This document shows positions 45,384-57,275 of a DNA stretch of 64,000 bases, piece by piece. The position numbers were made by a program, and so were the translations under genes. Source of the DNA: Macquaria australasica. Taxonomy: Eukaryota; Chordata; Actinopteri; Centrarchiformes; Percichthyidae. The stretch's first letter is position 1, and every line of letters begins with the position of its first letter. Under the pieces are notes generated by a model. That model saw only the letters and a program-made list of their open reading frames with translations, was not told the DNA's origin and did no database searches. The DNA lies in assembly GCA_005408345.1 (NCBI GenBank), contig SEMN01001213.1:1-64000 (forward strand), given 5' to 3'.

Positions 45384-48300
45384 TAAGATAAGATAAGATA
45401 AGATTGTCCCACAGCGGGGAAATTTTTAGCGTTGCAGCAGCCAGCAAAAGTGTCATATATAGAAATACAATAAAATAAATAGAAAAATAGTCCTATACAC
45501 AGTATAGACAGAAATAAATAATAGAGTGACTGAGTGCAGTTGTAAGTATGAACAAATAGATAAGATAAAAATATTGCACATATATAATATACATGTATAT
45601 GAAAAATATTTCACAGCAACATATGAAGTAGATAACATCATGAATACAATATATGTATGAAGATAATGCACAGCAGTAGATGAAGTATAGTAGTGAATAG
45701 TCTGCACACTGACAGTCAAGTGTAGATTACCGGGAGTTGTACTGATTATAGAGTCTGACAGCAGCAGGCAGAAAGGACCTACGGTACCTCTCCTTCAGAC
45801 ACCGCGGGTGGAGCAGCCGGTCGCTGAAGGAGCTGCCCAGTTCTGAAAGAGTGACATGTAGGGGGTGGGAAGTGTTCTCCAGTAGTGATGATAGCTTGGC
45901 CACCATTCTCCTGCCTCCCACCACCTCCACTGGGTCCAGAGGGCATCCAAGGACAGAGCTGGCCTTCTTTACCAGTCTGTCCAGTCTCTTCCTATCCCTG
46001 GAAGAGATGCCACTGGCCCAACAGGTCACCCCATACAAGACAGCTGATGCCACCACAGAGTCATAGAAAGTCCTCAGGAGCGCACCCTGCACTCCAAAAG
46101 ATCTTAGTCTCCTGAGCAAAAAGAGACGGCTCTGGCCCTTTTTAAACAGAGCATCCGTATTGTCTGACCAGTCCAGTTTGCTGTTCAAGTGAACACCCAG
46201 ATACTTGTACGATCTCACAATCTCAATGTCCGTTCCCTGGATGTTCACTGGTGTAGGTGGAGGGAGTTTGCGCCTGCTGAAGTCCACCACCAGCTCTTTG
46301 GTTTTACTCACGTTGATCTGGAGGCGGTTCTGCTGACACCAACCCACAAAGCCCTGGGTCAGTTCTCTGTACTCCCCATCATCCCCGTTGGTGATGAGGC
46401 CGACGATGGCAGAGTCGTCAGAGAACTTCTGCAGGTGACAGTTCGAAGTGTTATGGGTGAAGTCCGCTGTGTAGAAGGTGAACAGGAAAGGCGCCAGAAC
46501 GGTTCCCTGTGGAGCCCCTGTGCTGCAGAGAAGTGTGTCAGACACACAGTCCTGTAACCTCACATACTGTGGTCGGTTTGTGAGGTAGTCCAGGATCCAT
46601 GCTGCCAGGTGATGGTCCACCCCAGCGTGCTCCAACTTGTCCCCCAGAATCCTGGGCTGGATGGTGTTAAAAGCACTGGAGAAATCAAAAAACATGATCC
46701 TCACAGTGTTTCCAGCCTTTTCTAGGTGAGAGAGGGATGTGTGAAGTAGGTAAATGACAGCGTCATCCACCCCAATGCGGGGTTGGTAGGCAAACTGCAG
46801 AGGGTCCATACATGGGCTCACCAGCGGACGCAGGTGAACAAGGACCAGTCTCTCCAGGGTCTTCATCAGGTGAGAGGTCAATGCCACTGGCCTATAGCCA
46901 TTGAGGTCCTTGGGGTGTGGGGTCTTCGGCACAGGAACCAGACACGATGTTTTCCACAGTTTTGGCACCCTCCCCAGCTTCAGACTCAGGTTGAACAGGT
47001 GTTCAACAATCCCACACAGCTGGTCCGCACAGGACTTCAGAAGTCTGGAGCTGATGCCGTCTGGGCCCGCCGCCTTCCCCACCCTTATCTTCCTCAGTTC
47101 GTTTCTCACCTGGGATGTTGTGAGGAACAGTCCAGTTGAGCTTGTAGAGAGCATGGGGGCTGAATGGGGGGTGTTTGCGGGTGTGAAATGGGGATATGGG
47201 CCCAGCCCAGGCTGTGGTGTGGGTGTGTTAAGTGGCTGAGGGCTGTGGGGAGTGGTGAGTGGTGAGATGAGGGAGAGGGAGGGCTGTAGGCAGGGAGGGT
47301 AGATGGTAATGATGGTAGCAGAGGAGACGGGGCAGGGGGAGGGGTAGATGCCTGATCGAATCTGTTGAAGAATACGTTCAGGTCATCTGCCCACTTCTGA
47401 TCCCCCGCAGGCCGGGGCTTGGAGTCCATATGGCCCGAGATGGTTTTAAGGCCCTTCCAAACTCCTCTGGTGTTATTTTTCTGCAGTTGACTCTCCAACT
47501 TTCTCCTGTAGCTGTTTTTCCCCTCCCTGATCCTCCTCCTTAGCTCTCGCTGGACACTCTTCAACTCCTCCTTGTTACCCGATACAAAAACTCTCTTTTT
47601 TTCCTTGAGGAGAGCCTTAATATCAGGAGTAATCCAGGGTTTATTGTTGGCGAAACAACGTACAGTCCTAGTGGGGATGGTGTTTTCCACACAGAAGTTT
47701 ATGTAGTCCGTCAGACAGTCTGTGAGGTTGTCAATATCCTCCCCATGAGCGTCACTAAAAATGTCCCATACAGTAGTGTCAAAACAGTCCTTTAAAGCAT
47801 CCTCTGCTCCGTTAGACCACTTCTTCACTGTGCGTGGGACAGCAGGCAGCCTGCGCACAAGAGGTCTGTAGACAGGCCTGAGATGCACAAGGTTGTGATC
47901 AGATCTGCCCAGGGGGGGGAGACTCAATGAGATGTATGCATCCTTGGTGTTGGCATAACACAAGTCCAGTATTCTGTTGTCTCTGGTATGGCAAGTAACA
48001 TACTGAGTGAATGTGGGTAGAGAGGAGGACGGAGGGGCATGATTAAAATCACCAGAGATGACGAGGAGGGCATCTGGGTGTTGTGTCTGCAGCCTGCTTA
48101 CTGCTGAGAGCAGGACATCACAGGCTGCCTCAGCGTTAGCAGAGGGGGGGATGTAAGCTACCATCACGATGGCATGCGAGAATTCCCTCGGTAGATAGTT
48201 TGGCCTAATGCTAACAGCTAGCAGTTCAATGTTCTTGTCGCAGGTTTGCTCTTTAACAGTGATGTGCCCAGGGTTACACTATCTGTCATTAACAAACATT

Positions 48301-48936
48301 GCCAGCCCTCCTCCCTTCCTCTTACCGCTCTCCTTCGTCCTGTCCGCCCGAAAAAGTTGGAAGCCATTAACCGAAACGTCCGTATCCGGAGTTAGCGCGG
48401 TTAGCCAAGTCTCCGTGAATAGCATGATGCTACACTCCCGGAATTCCCTCTGATGCCGGGTCAGCGCCGCCAGCTCGTCCATCTTGTTGGTGATAGATCT
48501 TACATTCCCCATGATAATCGATGGGAGGACGGGTGTATAACGTCTTCTCCTGGCGCGGCGCTGAGCCCCCGCTCGGCTTCCCCGTCTCCTCCTCCTCAGC
48601 TCGCGGGGCACATCAGGTCTCTCCCCGGGTGGTAGCACCGCTGTATGACGGAGAGCTAACAGCTGATCCCTGGTGTAAACAATGGAGTCACCATGGCTGC
48701 CGGCGGTAACTATGGACGCCGTCTCTAAGGGCATCAGCAGTCTTGTCTCCATAAACGATAAACAAAATGTCCAAAAAACTCCAAAGATGCCAAAAAATAG
48801 TACTAAAAATACATAGCAAATACATACAGATATATAGCAATACTATACTTCACTAGCAAACTAGTAAACTCAAAAAAACTCAAACCGCGAACGGGAGCTG
48901 CTGCAACAGGCTGCCACTCACAGCGGCGCCGGAACG
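45384..48936 (-). mobile_element. Rex1-like LINE, family A, copy B (near full length)
   Basis: A minus-strand element whose 5' end (gttccggcgccgctgtgagtg) is at 48936 and whose TTATC-type tail is at 45384-45404. It is almost complete: about 200 bp 5'UTR, one long endonuclease-RT coding region, and about 340 bp AT-rich 3'UTR with caatctt/aataaa-like words. It is inserted in the glra intron in the same orientation as the gene. An A-run of about 20 on the plus strand borders its 5' end. Confidence 0.9.
45727..48752 (-). pseudogene. Rex1-like endonuclease/RT, copy B (one nonsense, one frameshift)
   Basis: The frame opens at ATG 48752 (METRLLMPLE) and reads endonuclease motifs GNVRSITNKMDEL and LFTETWLTAL. 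It has a nonsense codon at 48279-48281 (TAG where copy A has TGG), then resumes in the same frame with VAYIPPSANAEAAC, VISGDFNHAPP, LGRSDHNLVHL (catalytic box intact) and NKPWITPDIKALLKEKKRVF. A 7 bp deletion (cttacag relative to copy C) in the proline-rich linker shifts the frame before the RT. The RT is open from 47154 to 45727 (475 codons) with TSCLVPVPKTP, FFDFSSAFNTIQ, TGAPQGTVLAPFLF, FSDDSAIVG (catalytic) and RRSFLPAAVRLYNQYNSR. It is the best-preserved member of its family here. Confidence 0.9.
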
Positions 48937-49448
48937 AAAAAAAAAAAAAAAAAAAAGTCTTCTCCTTAAGGTTTTCTTAAAATGTTAACTAAATATTTCC
49001 TTAATTTTCAACTATAGCAGATAGCTTTAATTAGCTGTAGTTATTTTGTAATAGAAATAATATCAGTCCATAATGGTACTCTTACATTGCTGTAAAATGT
49101 GCAAACACATTAACATGTAAATGTCTTTTGAATGTTCTGGAATAGACTAGTCAGTAGTCTTTGTTTTAGAACTAGGGAGTGAGGACATTTTTGTATAGTA
49201 AGGACATTTTTACTGGTCCTCACATTGGGGTGGAACTTCAAAGGGCTGTTTGAGGGTCAAGACTTGGATTTAAGATTAAGTTTAGAACTAGGTTTAGGTT
49301 CAGTTTAGGTTAATGGTTGAGGTTAGACATTTAGTTGTGTTGGTTAAGGTTAGATTAAGGGCCTAGGGAATGCATTATGTCACTAAGCATCCTCGCAAGT
49401 ATAGAACTGAAAACGTGTGTGTGTGTTTGTGTGTGTGTGTGTACTTAC
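48937..49448. other. glra intron 5, proximal part
   Basis: Intronic. About 21 A's at 48936-48956, a ggttaggtttagg-like run around 49265-49350 with repeated ttaggtt/ttaagg words, and a (GT)n run at 49414-49441 ending directly at the exon 5 donor. Confidence 0.7.
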
Positions 49449-49531
49449 AGCTCTCCAACTGCATGATACAGGTCTGAACATCCATAGGGAAGTTTTTTAG
49501 ATCCATAGGACATGAGAGAGTTAATGTTAGT
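49449..49531 (-). CDS. glra3: glycine receptor alpha, exon 5 (Cys-loop)
   Basis: An 83 bp exon with acceptor actttcag and donor AGCT|gtaagt, phase 2 in and phase 1 out. It reads (R)LTLTLSCPMDLKNFPMDVQTCIMQLES(F). The two cysteines, 14 residues apart with FPMD between them, form the eponymous Cys-loop, which couples agonist binding to the pore. LSCPMDLKNFPMDVQTCIMQLES matches mammalian GLRA3, while alpha1 has LAC and alpha2 has TCT. The exon length equals the family standard. A (GT)n microsatellite starts only about 8 bp into the downstream intron. Confidence 0.95.
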
Positions 49532-50200
49532 CTGAAAGTGAAGAGAGAGGAGAGAACATGTAAGAAGTGAATCAAAGGCAGTGACAGCGTTTGAAGTTAT
49601 CCATAAATGCTGTACACATGTACAGTATCAAAATGCTCTTATCTGTCCTTATTTTATATTAATGTGGCACTAAGTGGGATATGTATGAAGCTCCAAAACA
49701 GACACAAAACCTCTCTGCAATATCTAAGATGCAACAGCTGCCATTGTTACTCAGAAACCAAAACAATGTTTTTAATTATCTAAATATATGAATTATTTTT
49801 AAATTCAAGTCTAGTCTTGGATGATTAGTTCACTCCACATTACTTTGGGTTGTATTCTTCAGTGTGCATTATGTTGGGAGAAAGTAGGCTGTTAGTTCAT
49901 GCACTATGAATCAAAAAAATTATATCAGCAGATATTGTAAAATTACAAAACAATGTTGTGTTTTGAAGACAAGTACAAATACGTTCTTCATTCAGTGAGG
50001 TCCCCCATACACAGACAAATCCTACTGGTGAACCATCATACAGAACTACAGTACTTAAGATGATGTATTCGCACTACAGATAATGTATTCCTCCAAATCC
50101 CATCTTGTTTCCAATTGTACTCTGGGTGCACTATACATCTCTAGCCATGAAAATGCTAAAAATGCAACACCATGTGTTCACATTTCACACGCTCCTTGAT
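49532..50200. other. glra intron 4, distal part
   Basis: AT-rich intronic DNA without recognised elements, up to the Rex1-like copy C insertion. Confidence 0.7.
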
Positions 50201-52477
50201 AAAACCCTGGATTACTCCTGATATTAAGGCTCTCCTCAAGGAAAAAAAGAGAGCTTTTGTATCGGGTAACAAGGAGGAGTTGAAGAGTGTCCAGCGAGAG
50301 CTAAGGAGGAGGATCAGGGAGGGGAAAAACAGCTACAGGAGAAAGTTGGAGAGTCAACTGCAGAAAAATAACACCAGAGGAGTTTGGAAGGGCCTTAAAA
50401 CCATCTCGGGCCATATGGACTCCAAGCCCCGGCCTGCGGGGGATCAGAAGTGGGCAGATGACCTGAACGTATTCTTCAACAGATTCGATCAGGCATCTAC
50501 CCCTCCCCCTGCCCCGTCTCCTCTGCAACCATCATTACCATCTACCCTCCCTGCCTACAGCCCTCCCCCTCCCTCATCTCACCACTCATCACTCCCCACA
50601 GCCCTCAGCTTACAGCCACTTAATACACCCACACCACAGCCTGGGCTGGGCCCATCTCCCCATTTCACACCCGCAAACACCCCCCATTCAGCCCTCATGC
50701 CCCCTACAAGCTCAACCGGGCTGTTCCTCACAACATCCCAGGTGAGAAACGAACTGAGGAAGATAAGGGTGGGGAAGGCGGCGGGCCCAGACGGCATCAG
50801 CTCCAGACTTCTGAAGTCCTGTGCGGACCAGCTGTGTGGGATTATTGAGCACCTGTTCAACCTGAGTCTGAAGCTGGGGAGGGTGCCAAAACTGTGGAAA
50901 ACATCGTGTCTGGTTCCTGTGCCGAAGACCCCACACCCCAAGGACCTCAATGGCTATAGGCCAGTGGCATTGACCTCTCACCTGATGAAGACCCTGGAGA
51001 AACTGGTCCTTGTTCACCTGCGTCCGCTGGTGAGCCCATGTATGGACCCTCTGCAGTTTGCCTACCAACCCGGCATTGGGGTGGATGACGCTGTCATTTA
51101 CCTACTTCACACATCCCTCTCTCACCTAGAAAAGGCTGGAAACACTGTGAGGATCATGTTTTTTGATTTCTCCAGTGCTTTTAGCACCATCCAGCCCAGG
51201 ATTCTGGGGGACAAGTTGGAGCACGCTGGGGTGGACCATCACCTGGCAGCATGGATCCTGGACTACCTCACAAACCGACCACAGTATTACAGGACTGTGT
51301 GTCTGACACACTTCTCTGCAGCACAGGGGCTCCACAGGGAACCGTTCTGGCGCCTTTCCTGTTCACCTTCTACACAGCGGACTTCACCCATAACACTTTG
51401 AACTGTCACCTGCAGAAGTTCTCTGACGACTCTGCCATCGTCGGCCTCATCACCGACGGGGATGATAGGGAGTACAGAGAACTGACCCAGGGCTTTGTGG
51501 GTTGGTGTCAGCAGAACCGCCTCCAGATCAACGCAAGTAAAACCAAAGAGCTGGTGGTGGACTTGGGCAGGCGCAAACTCCCTCCACCTACACCAGTGAA
51601 CATCCAGGGAACGGACATTGAGATTGTGAGATCGTACAAGTATCTGGGTGTTCACTTGAACAGCAAATTGGACTGGTCAGACAATACGGACGCTCTGTTT
51701 AAAAAGGGCCCGAGCCGTCTCTTTTTGCTCAGGAGACTAAGATCTTTTGGAGTGCAGGGTGCGCTCCTGAGGACTTTCTATAACTCTGTGGTGGCATCAG
51801 CTGTCTTGTATGGGGTGACCTGTTGGGCCAGTGGCATCTCTTCCAGGGATAGGAAGAGACTGGACAGACTGGTAAAGAAGGCCAGCTCTGTCCTTGGATA
51901 CCCTCTGGACCCAGTGGAGGTGGTGGGAGGCAGGAGAATGGTGGCCAAGCTATCATCACTACTGGAGAACACTTCCCACCCCCTACATGTCACTCTTTCA
52001 GCACTGGGCAGCTCCTTCAGCGACCGGCTGCTCCACCCGCAGTGTCTGAAGGAGAGGTACCGTAGGTCCTTTCTGCCTGCTGCTGTCAGACTCTATAATC
52101 AGTACAACTCCCGGTAATCTACACTTGACTGTCAGTGTGCAGACTATTCATACTATACTTCATCTACTGCTGTGCATTATCTTCATACATATATTGTATT
52201 CATGATGTTATCTACTTCATATGTTGCTGTGAAATATTTTTCATATACATGTATATTATATATGTGCAATATTTTTTATCTTATCTATTTGTTCATACTT
52301 ACAACTGCACTCAGTCACTCTATTATTTATTTCTGTCTATACTGTGTATAGGACTATTTTTCTATTTATTTTTATTGTATTCTATATATGACACTTTTGC
52401 TGGCTGCTGCAACGCTAAAAATTTCCCCGCTGTGGGACAATAAAGGCTTATCTTATCTTATCTTATCTTATCTTATC
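50201..52477 (+). mobile_element. Rex1-like LINE, family A, copy C (5'-truncated)
   Basis: Starts at aaaaccctggattactcctg within the endonuclease-RT linker and runs to gacaataaaggcttatcttatcttatc (five TTATC tail units). It is antisense to glra, in the 3.2 kb intron between exons 4 and 5. The 3'UTR is nearly identical to that of copy B. Confidence 0.92.
50202..52117 (+). pseudogene. Rex1-like RT, copy C (single frameshift)
   Basis: Open from 50202 to about 51287, including the linker that is frameshifted in copies A and B (here HFTPANTPHS...TSSTGLFLTT is continuous). A 7 bp deletion at about 51287 (gtgaggt relative to copies A and B) then shifts the frame inside RPQYVRLQDC. The second part is open in its own frame to the stop at 52115-52117, with TGAPQGTVLAPFLF, FSDDSAIVG, YKYLGVHLNSKLDW and VRLYNQYNSR. 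One substitution, FSTIQ for FNTIQ, lies in the first RT motif. Confidence 0.9.
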
Positions 52478-52708
52478 CCTAAATACAGGGCCCTACAACT
52501 TCGCAGTTTGGTCAAATTCAAGAGAATAAAATTATGTTAAAACCTATTTGTAACCTACTTGTGACTTGCGAAAAAGTAATTTCTTATCTTTGGACTGTAT
52601 TCACTCTATGACCGCATTTTTGACACACAGTATTGGTCTTTAGCAGCTTGAACACTATTAAACACAATTCCCCCCATCTTTGTCACCCACCAGCTAAACA
52701 CCACTTAC
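52478..52708. other. glra intron 4, proximal 231 bp
   Basis: The only unique sequence between the copy C tail and the exon 4 donor. Confidence 0.8.
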
Positions 52709-52932
52709 CGTATAGAGTACAAAACATTCCCATTCTTAAATATCCTGAGCAGTTTGTTGTCTGTAGTGACTTCGTGAAAGTGGGCCCCCTTCTCATTGGC
52801 AAAGAACAGATCTGGTTTCCATATGGAGTCTAACATAGAGGGGTCCAAGTCCAGAGAGTCATCTGGGTATTCAGCATAAGTGAGCCTGGGATCATTCCAC
52901 TGCTGACGGAGGAAGATATTCACACGGTAGTC
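52709..52932 (-). CDS. glra3: glycine receptor alpha, exon 4 (ligand-binding domain core)
   Basis: A 224 bp exon with acceptor tctgtag and donor ACG|gtaagt, phase 0 in and phase 2 out. It reads DYRVNIFLRQQWNDPRLTYA, EYPDDSLDLDPSMLDSIWKP, DLFFANEKGAHFHEVTTDNK, LLRIFKNGNVLYSI(R). It covers the extracellular strands that contain agonist- and zinc-binding residues (WNDPRL, the Asp-Asp-Ser segment and the His in GAHFHE). LLRIFKNGNVLYSIR is the alpha3/alpha4 form. These receptors are ligand-gated chloride channels at inhibitory synapses. Earlier exons (signal peptide and N-terminus) should lie to the right but none was found up to 64 kb, so the upstream intron exceeds 11 kb. Confidence 0.95.
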
Positions 52933-53263
52933 CTACAGACACAGAGAAAAATATGAATGCATCACACACAGAGAAATTTATAGGAATACTTTTATAGAAA
53001 TACTTTTATTCCTGACGTGCTGAGGTGAACGTATTGTCTCATTTCCGGTTACCGGTGTTTCTGTGTTACTGATTGCAAAGTTCGCTGCTCCAGCTAAACC
53101 CAGTTAATTTTGATATTTTCTTTACTATAGCGGTTAATTACCCGCTATACATTTAAGGATACACTAGCTCTGTTTAAGCACTCATATCTGTCTTCTGTTA
53201 GCGACTTTCCGCTAATCCCAGTTGTTTACACGCTAGTTAGTTGCTACTTTAGCTAAGTTAGCG

Positions 53264-54137
53264 ATGGCGTCTCTCTCTCCTTCTCCCTCTCCTGCTCTCT
53301 CTTGCTCGGTGTGTCAGATGTTTAGTTACTCCTCTGCCTCCTTTAGCGATAATGGTACGTGTAACAAATGTAGTTTATTCACTGTGTTGGAGGCGAGGCT
53401 CAGTGAGTTAGAGTCGCGGCTCCGCACCATGGAGAGTCAGTCAGCCGTAGCTAGCCAGCCCCTAGCCGGTGCGAGCCGACCAGAGGCAGCTTCTGCTAGC
53501 CGTCTCCCGGCAACTCCCGAGCAGCTGGGAAGCCAGGGAGGCTGGGTGACTGTCCGAAAGAAGCATAGCCCTAAACCAAAGCCCACGGTTCACCACCGAC
53601 CCGTTCACGTTTCTAACAAGTTCTCTCCACTCAGCGACACACCCGCTGAGAAACCAACTCTGATTATTGGCAGCTCCATTTTGTGAAACGTGAAATTAGC
53701 GGCACCAGCGACCATAGTCAAATGCATCCCAGGGGCCAGAGCGGGCGACGTTGAATCCTATTTAAAACTGCTGGCTAAGGATAAACGTAAATATGCTAAG
53801 ATTGTTATTCACGTCGGCGGTAATGACAGCTGATTGCGCAAATCGGAGGTCACGAAAATTAATGTGGAGTCGGTGTGTACATATGCAAAAACAATGTCGG
53901 ACTTTCTCTGGGCCCCTGCCTAATCTTACTAGCGATGACATGTACAGCCACATGTCATCATTCAACCGCTGGTTGTCGAGGTGGTGTCCAGGTAATGATG
54001 TGGGCTTTGTAGATAATTGGCGGACTTTCTGGAGAAGACCTGGTCTGATTAGGAGAGATGGCATTCATCCCACTTTGGATGGAGCCGCTCTCATATCTAG
54101 AAATCTGGCCGAATTTTTTAGTGGCCCAAAGCCATGA
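53264..54137 (+). pseudogene. L2 ORF1: Cys-zinc motif, coiled coil and SGNH esterase, copy 3
   Basis: From ATG 53264 the protein shows a CSVCQMF...CNKCSLF cysteine pair motif (about residues 14-45) and a short coiled coil (LEARLSELESRLRTMES). A linker and an SGNH hydrolase-like domain follow, with GSSIL (Gly-x-Ser), HVGGND (Gly-x-Asn-Asp) and RRDGIHPT (Asp-x-x-His). Damage comprises TGA at 53684-53686 where copy 2 has CGA, another TGA in the GGND segment near 53830, and a deletion of about 10 bp near 53900 that changes frame. The final part reads ...NLAEFFSGPKP and stops at TGA 54135-54137. CR1/L2 ORF1 proteins with an esterase domain are thought to aid RNP assembly or membrane passage. The stop is in frame with ORF2. 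Confidence 0.82.
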
Positions 54138-54179
54138 CAGCTCAGAGTTCAGACCATAGACTTAATACAGTCTGTGGTC
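54135..54179 (+). promoter_or_regulatory. in-frame ORF1 stop (UGA CAG CUC) with downstream stem-loop at the L2 ORF1-ORF2 junction
   Basis: The ORF1 stop UGA is followed by CAG CUC, and 15 nt later by a stem-loop: gaccatagact at 54152-54162 pairs with agtctgtggtc at 54169-54179, 10 of 11 positions. ORF2 is in the same frame 39 nt after the UGA and has no AUG until codon 466. The same arrangement occurs at 5702-5746 and 39415-39459. It fits a readthrough or non-AUG start signal. Confidence 0.55.
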
Positions 54180-57100
54180 CAGACCAGGAGGCAGAGTTGC
54201 AGTCCTACACGCTTCTCTGCGCTTCCATTAGAGCAGTTACCCACCCTAAACTCCACAGAGAGGTTGTCTGCCCCCCCACCACTTAAATTATTTAAATCAA
54301 AACTAAACAGAAGAGGAGTTACACATAAAAACCTAATAAAAAGTAAAACCTCCACTGCAACAGTACAACAAAATAGGAGAATTAAATGTGGACTCTTAAA
54401 CATCAGATCTCTCTCATCTAAAGCTGTTATAGTAAACGATCTAATATCAGATCATAATATTGATTTATTTTGTCTCACTGAAACCTGGCTGTGTCACGAT
54501 GAATATGTTAGCCTAAATGAATCCACTCCCCCTAGTCACATTAATACTCACATTCCTCGAGGCACAGGCCGAGGAGGTGGAGTTGCAGCCATCTTTGACT
54601 CAAGCCTATTAATCAAACCTAAACCTAAATTAAATTATAACTCGTTCGAAAGCCTTGTTCTTAGCCTTTCACACCCAACCTGGAAAACACTACAGCCAAT
54701 TCTATTTGTCATAGTATACCGAGCTCCTGGACCGTACTCTGAATTTTTATCTGAATTCTCAGAGTTCTTATCAGGTTTAGTCCTTAAAACAGATAAAATA
54801 ATTATTGTAGGTGATTTTAATATTCATGTGGATGTAGAAAATGATAGCCTTAGTGCTGCGTTTATCTCATTATTAGATTCGATTGGCTTCTGTCAGAGTG
54901 TACATAAACCCACTCACTGTTTTAACCACACCCTCGACCTTGTTCTTGTTTATTGCATTGAAATTGAACATCTAATAGTCTTTCCACAGAATTCTTTTTT
55001 ATCAGACCATTTTCTATTAACTTTTGAATTCCTATTACTGGACTACACGCCATTGGGCAAACATTCCAACACTAGATGTCTATCTGATAGTGCTGTAGCT
55101 AAATTTAAGGAAGTGATTCCATCGGCATTAAATTCAGTTCCATGTCTCAATGTAACAGATGACTCCTATGCTAACTTTAGTCCCTCCCAGATTGATCATC
55201 TTGTTGATAGTGCTGCAGGCTCACTGCGAATAACACTCGACTCTATCACCCCTCTAAAAAAGAAGATAATAAAACAGAGGAGGTTAGCTCCATGGTATAA
55301 CCCACAAACCCGCAAATTAAAACAAACATCGCGAAAACTTGAAAGGAATTGGCGTTCCACCAATCTGGAAGAATCACGTTTAGCCTGGCAAGTTAGTCTT
55401 AAAATTTATAGGAAGGCCCTCCGTAATGCCAGAGCAGCTTACTACTCATCATTAATAGAGGAAAATAAGAACAACCCCAGGTTTCTGTTCAGCACTGTAG
55501 CCAGGCTGACAGAGAGTCACAGCTCTGTTGAGCCATGTATTCCTATAGACCTCAGTAGTAATGACTTTATGAGCTTCTTTAATGATACAATTCTAACTAT
55601 TAGAGACAAAATTCAGCACCTCCAGCCCTCAGTTGGTACTGACTTATCTTCAAACACAGGAACCTTAGAAACAACTGTAAAACCTGTACATTTAGACTGC
55701 TTTTCTCCCATCAACTGTAATCAACTAACTTCCATGATTTCCTCATCTAAGCCATCAACGTGTCTCTTAGACCCCGTCCCAACTAGGCTGCTTAAAGAAA
55801 TTTTACCTTTAGTTAGCACTTATTTACTAGATATGATCAATCTGTCCTTATTAAAAGGCTATGTGCCACAGTCCTTTAAAGTAGCTGTAATTAAGCCTCT
55901 TCTTAAAAAGCCCACTCTTGATCCAGGGATTTTGTCAAATTATAGACCTATATCTAACCCTCCTTTTCTCTCTAAGATCCTTGAGAAAGCAGTCGCCAAT
56001 CAGTTGTGTGACTTTCTACACAACAACAAGCTGTTTGAGGATTTTCAGTCAGGATTTAGAGTGCATTATAGCACAGAGACAGCACTGGTGAAAATTACAA
56101 ATGACCTCCTAATTGCATCTGACAAAGGACTTGTCTCTGTACTTGTCTTATTAGATCTTAGTGCCGCATTCGATACCATTGACCATCACATTCTATTACA
56201 GAGACTAGAACATTTAATTGGCATTAAAGGCACCGCACTAAGCTGGTTTAAATCCTATTTATCAGATCGATATCAGTTTGTACATGTTAACAATTAATCC
56301 TCTATGCACGCCAAAGTTAGTCACAGAGTTCCACAAGGTTCTGTGCTTGGACCAATTCTATTCACCTTATATATGCTTTCTTTAGGCAATATTATTAGGA
56401 AGCACTCCATAAATTTTCATTGTTATGCAGATGATACCCAATTATATTTATCAATCAAGCCAGATGAAACCAATCAATTAGCTAAACTTCAAGCATGCCT
56501 TAAGGACATAAAAACCTGGATGACCTGCAATTTTCTGATGTTAAACTCAGACAAAACCGAAGTTATTGTACTTGACCTTCGAAACACATTATCTAAAGAT
56601 ATAGTTTCTCTAGATGGGATTGCCCTAGCCTCCAGCAACACCATAAGGAATCTTGGAGTTATCTTTAATCAGGATATGTCCTGTAACTCCCACCTAAAAC
56701 AAACTTCAAGAACTGCCTTTGTTCACTTACGTAACATTGCAAAAATCAGGCACATCCTCTCTCAAAAAGACGCAGAAAAACTAGTCCATGTATTTGTTAC
56801 ATCTAGACTGGATTATTGCAACTCTCTATTATCAGGCTGCCCCAATAAGTCCCTTAAGACTCTCCAGCTGATCCAGAATGATGCGGCACGTTTACTGACA
56901 AGAACAAGAAAAAGAGATCATATTTCTCCAATATTAGCTTCTCTATGGTTCCCAGTAAAATCCAGAATAGAATTTAAAATCCTTCTCCTCACCTTCAAAG
57001 CCCTAAATGGTCAGGTACCATCATATCTTAAAGAGCTCATAGTACCCTATTACCCCACTAGAGCACTGCGCTCCCAGAATGCAGGGTTCCTTGTGGTTCC

Positions 57101-57275
57101 TAGAGTCTCTAAAAGTAGAATGGGAGCCAGAGCCTTCAGCTATCAAGCTCCTCTTCTGTGGATTCTGCTCCCAGTTTGTGTATGGGTGGCAGACACCCTC
57201 CTCACATTTAAGAGTAGGCTTAAGACTTTCCTCTTTCATAAAGCTTATAGTAGGGCTGACTCAGGTGACCCCTGA
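54174..57275 (+). pseudogene. L2 ORF2: APE endonuclease plus reverse transcriptase, copy 3 (one nonsense codon)
   Basis: The frame spans 1,034 codons with a single TAA at 56295-56297, where the other copies read GAA. The endonuclease contains LLNIRSLSSK, LTETWL (catalytic Glu), IVYRAPGPYS, VGDFNIHVD and FLSDHFLLTFE (catalytic Asp-His). The RT has LLKKPTLDPGILSNYRPIS, DLSAAFDTIDH, RVPQGSVLGPILF and FHCYADDTQLY (catalytic Asp pair, about 56419-56451), then the thumb and a conserved C-terminus ending DSGDP. An in-frame 9 bp deletion lies near 56575. The enzyme nicks target DNA and reverse transcribes the element RNA on it. No ATG exists in frame until 55569-55571. Confidence 0.92.

Noticed and set aside
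47106..51655. Antisense open frames such as 46189-46557, 46783-47139, 50579-50950 and 51287-51655
   Set aside because: They are shadows of the GC-rich Rex1-like RT genes on the opposite strand and recur in each copy.
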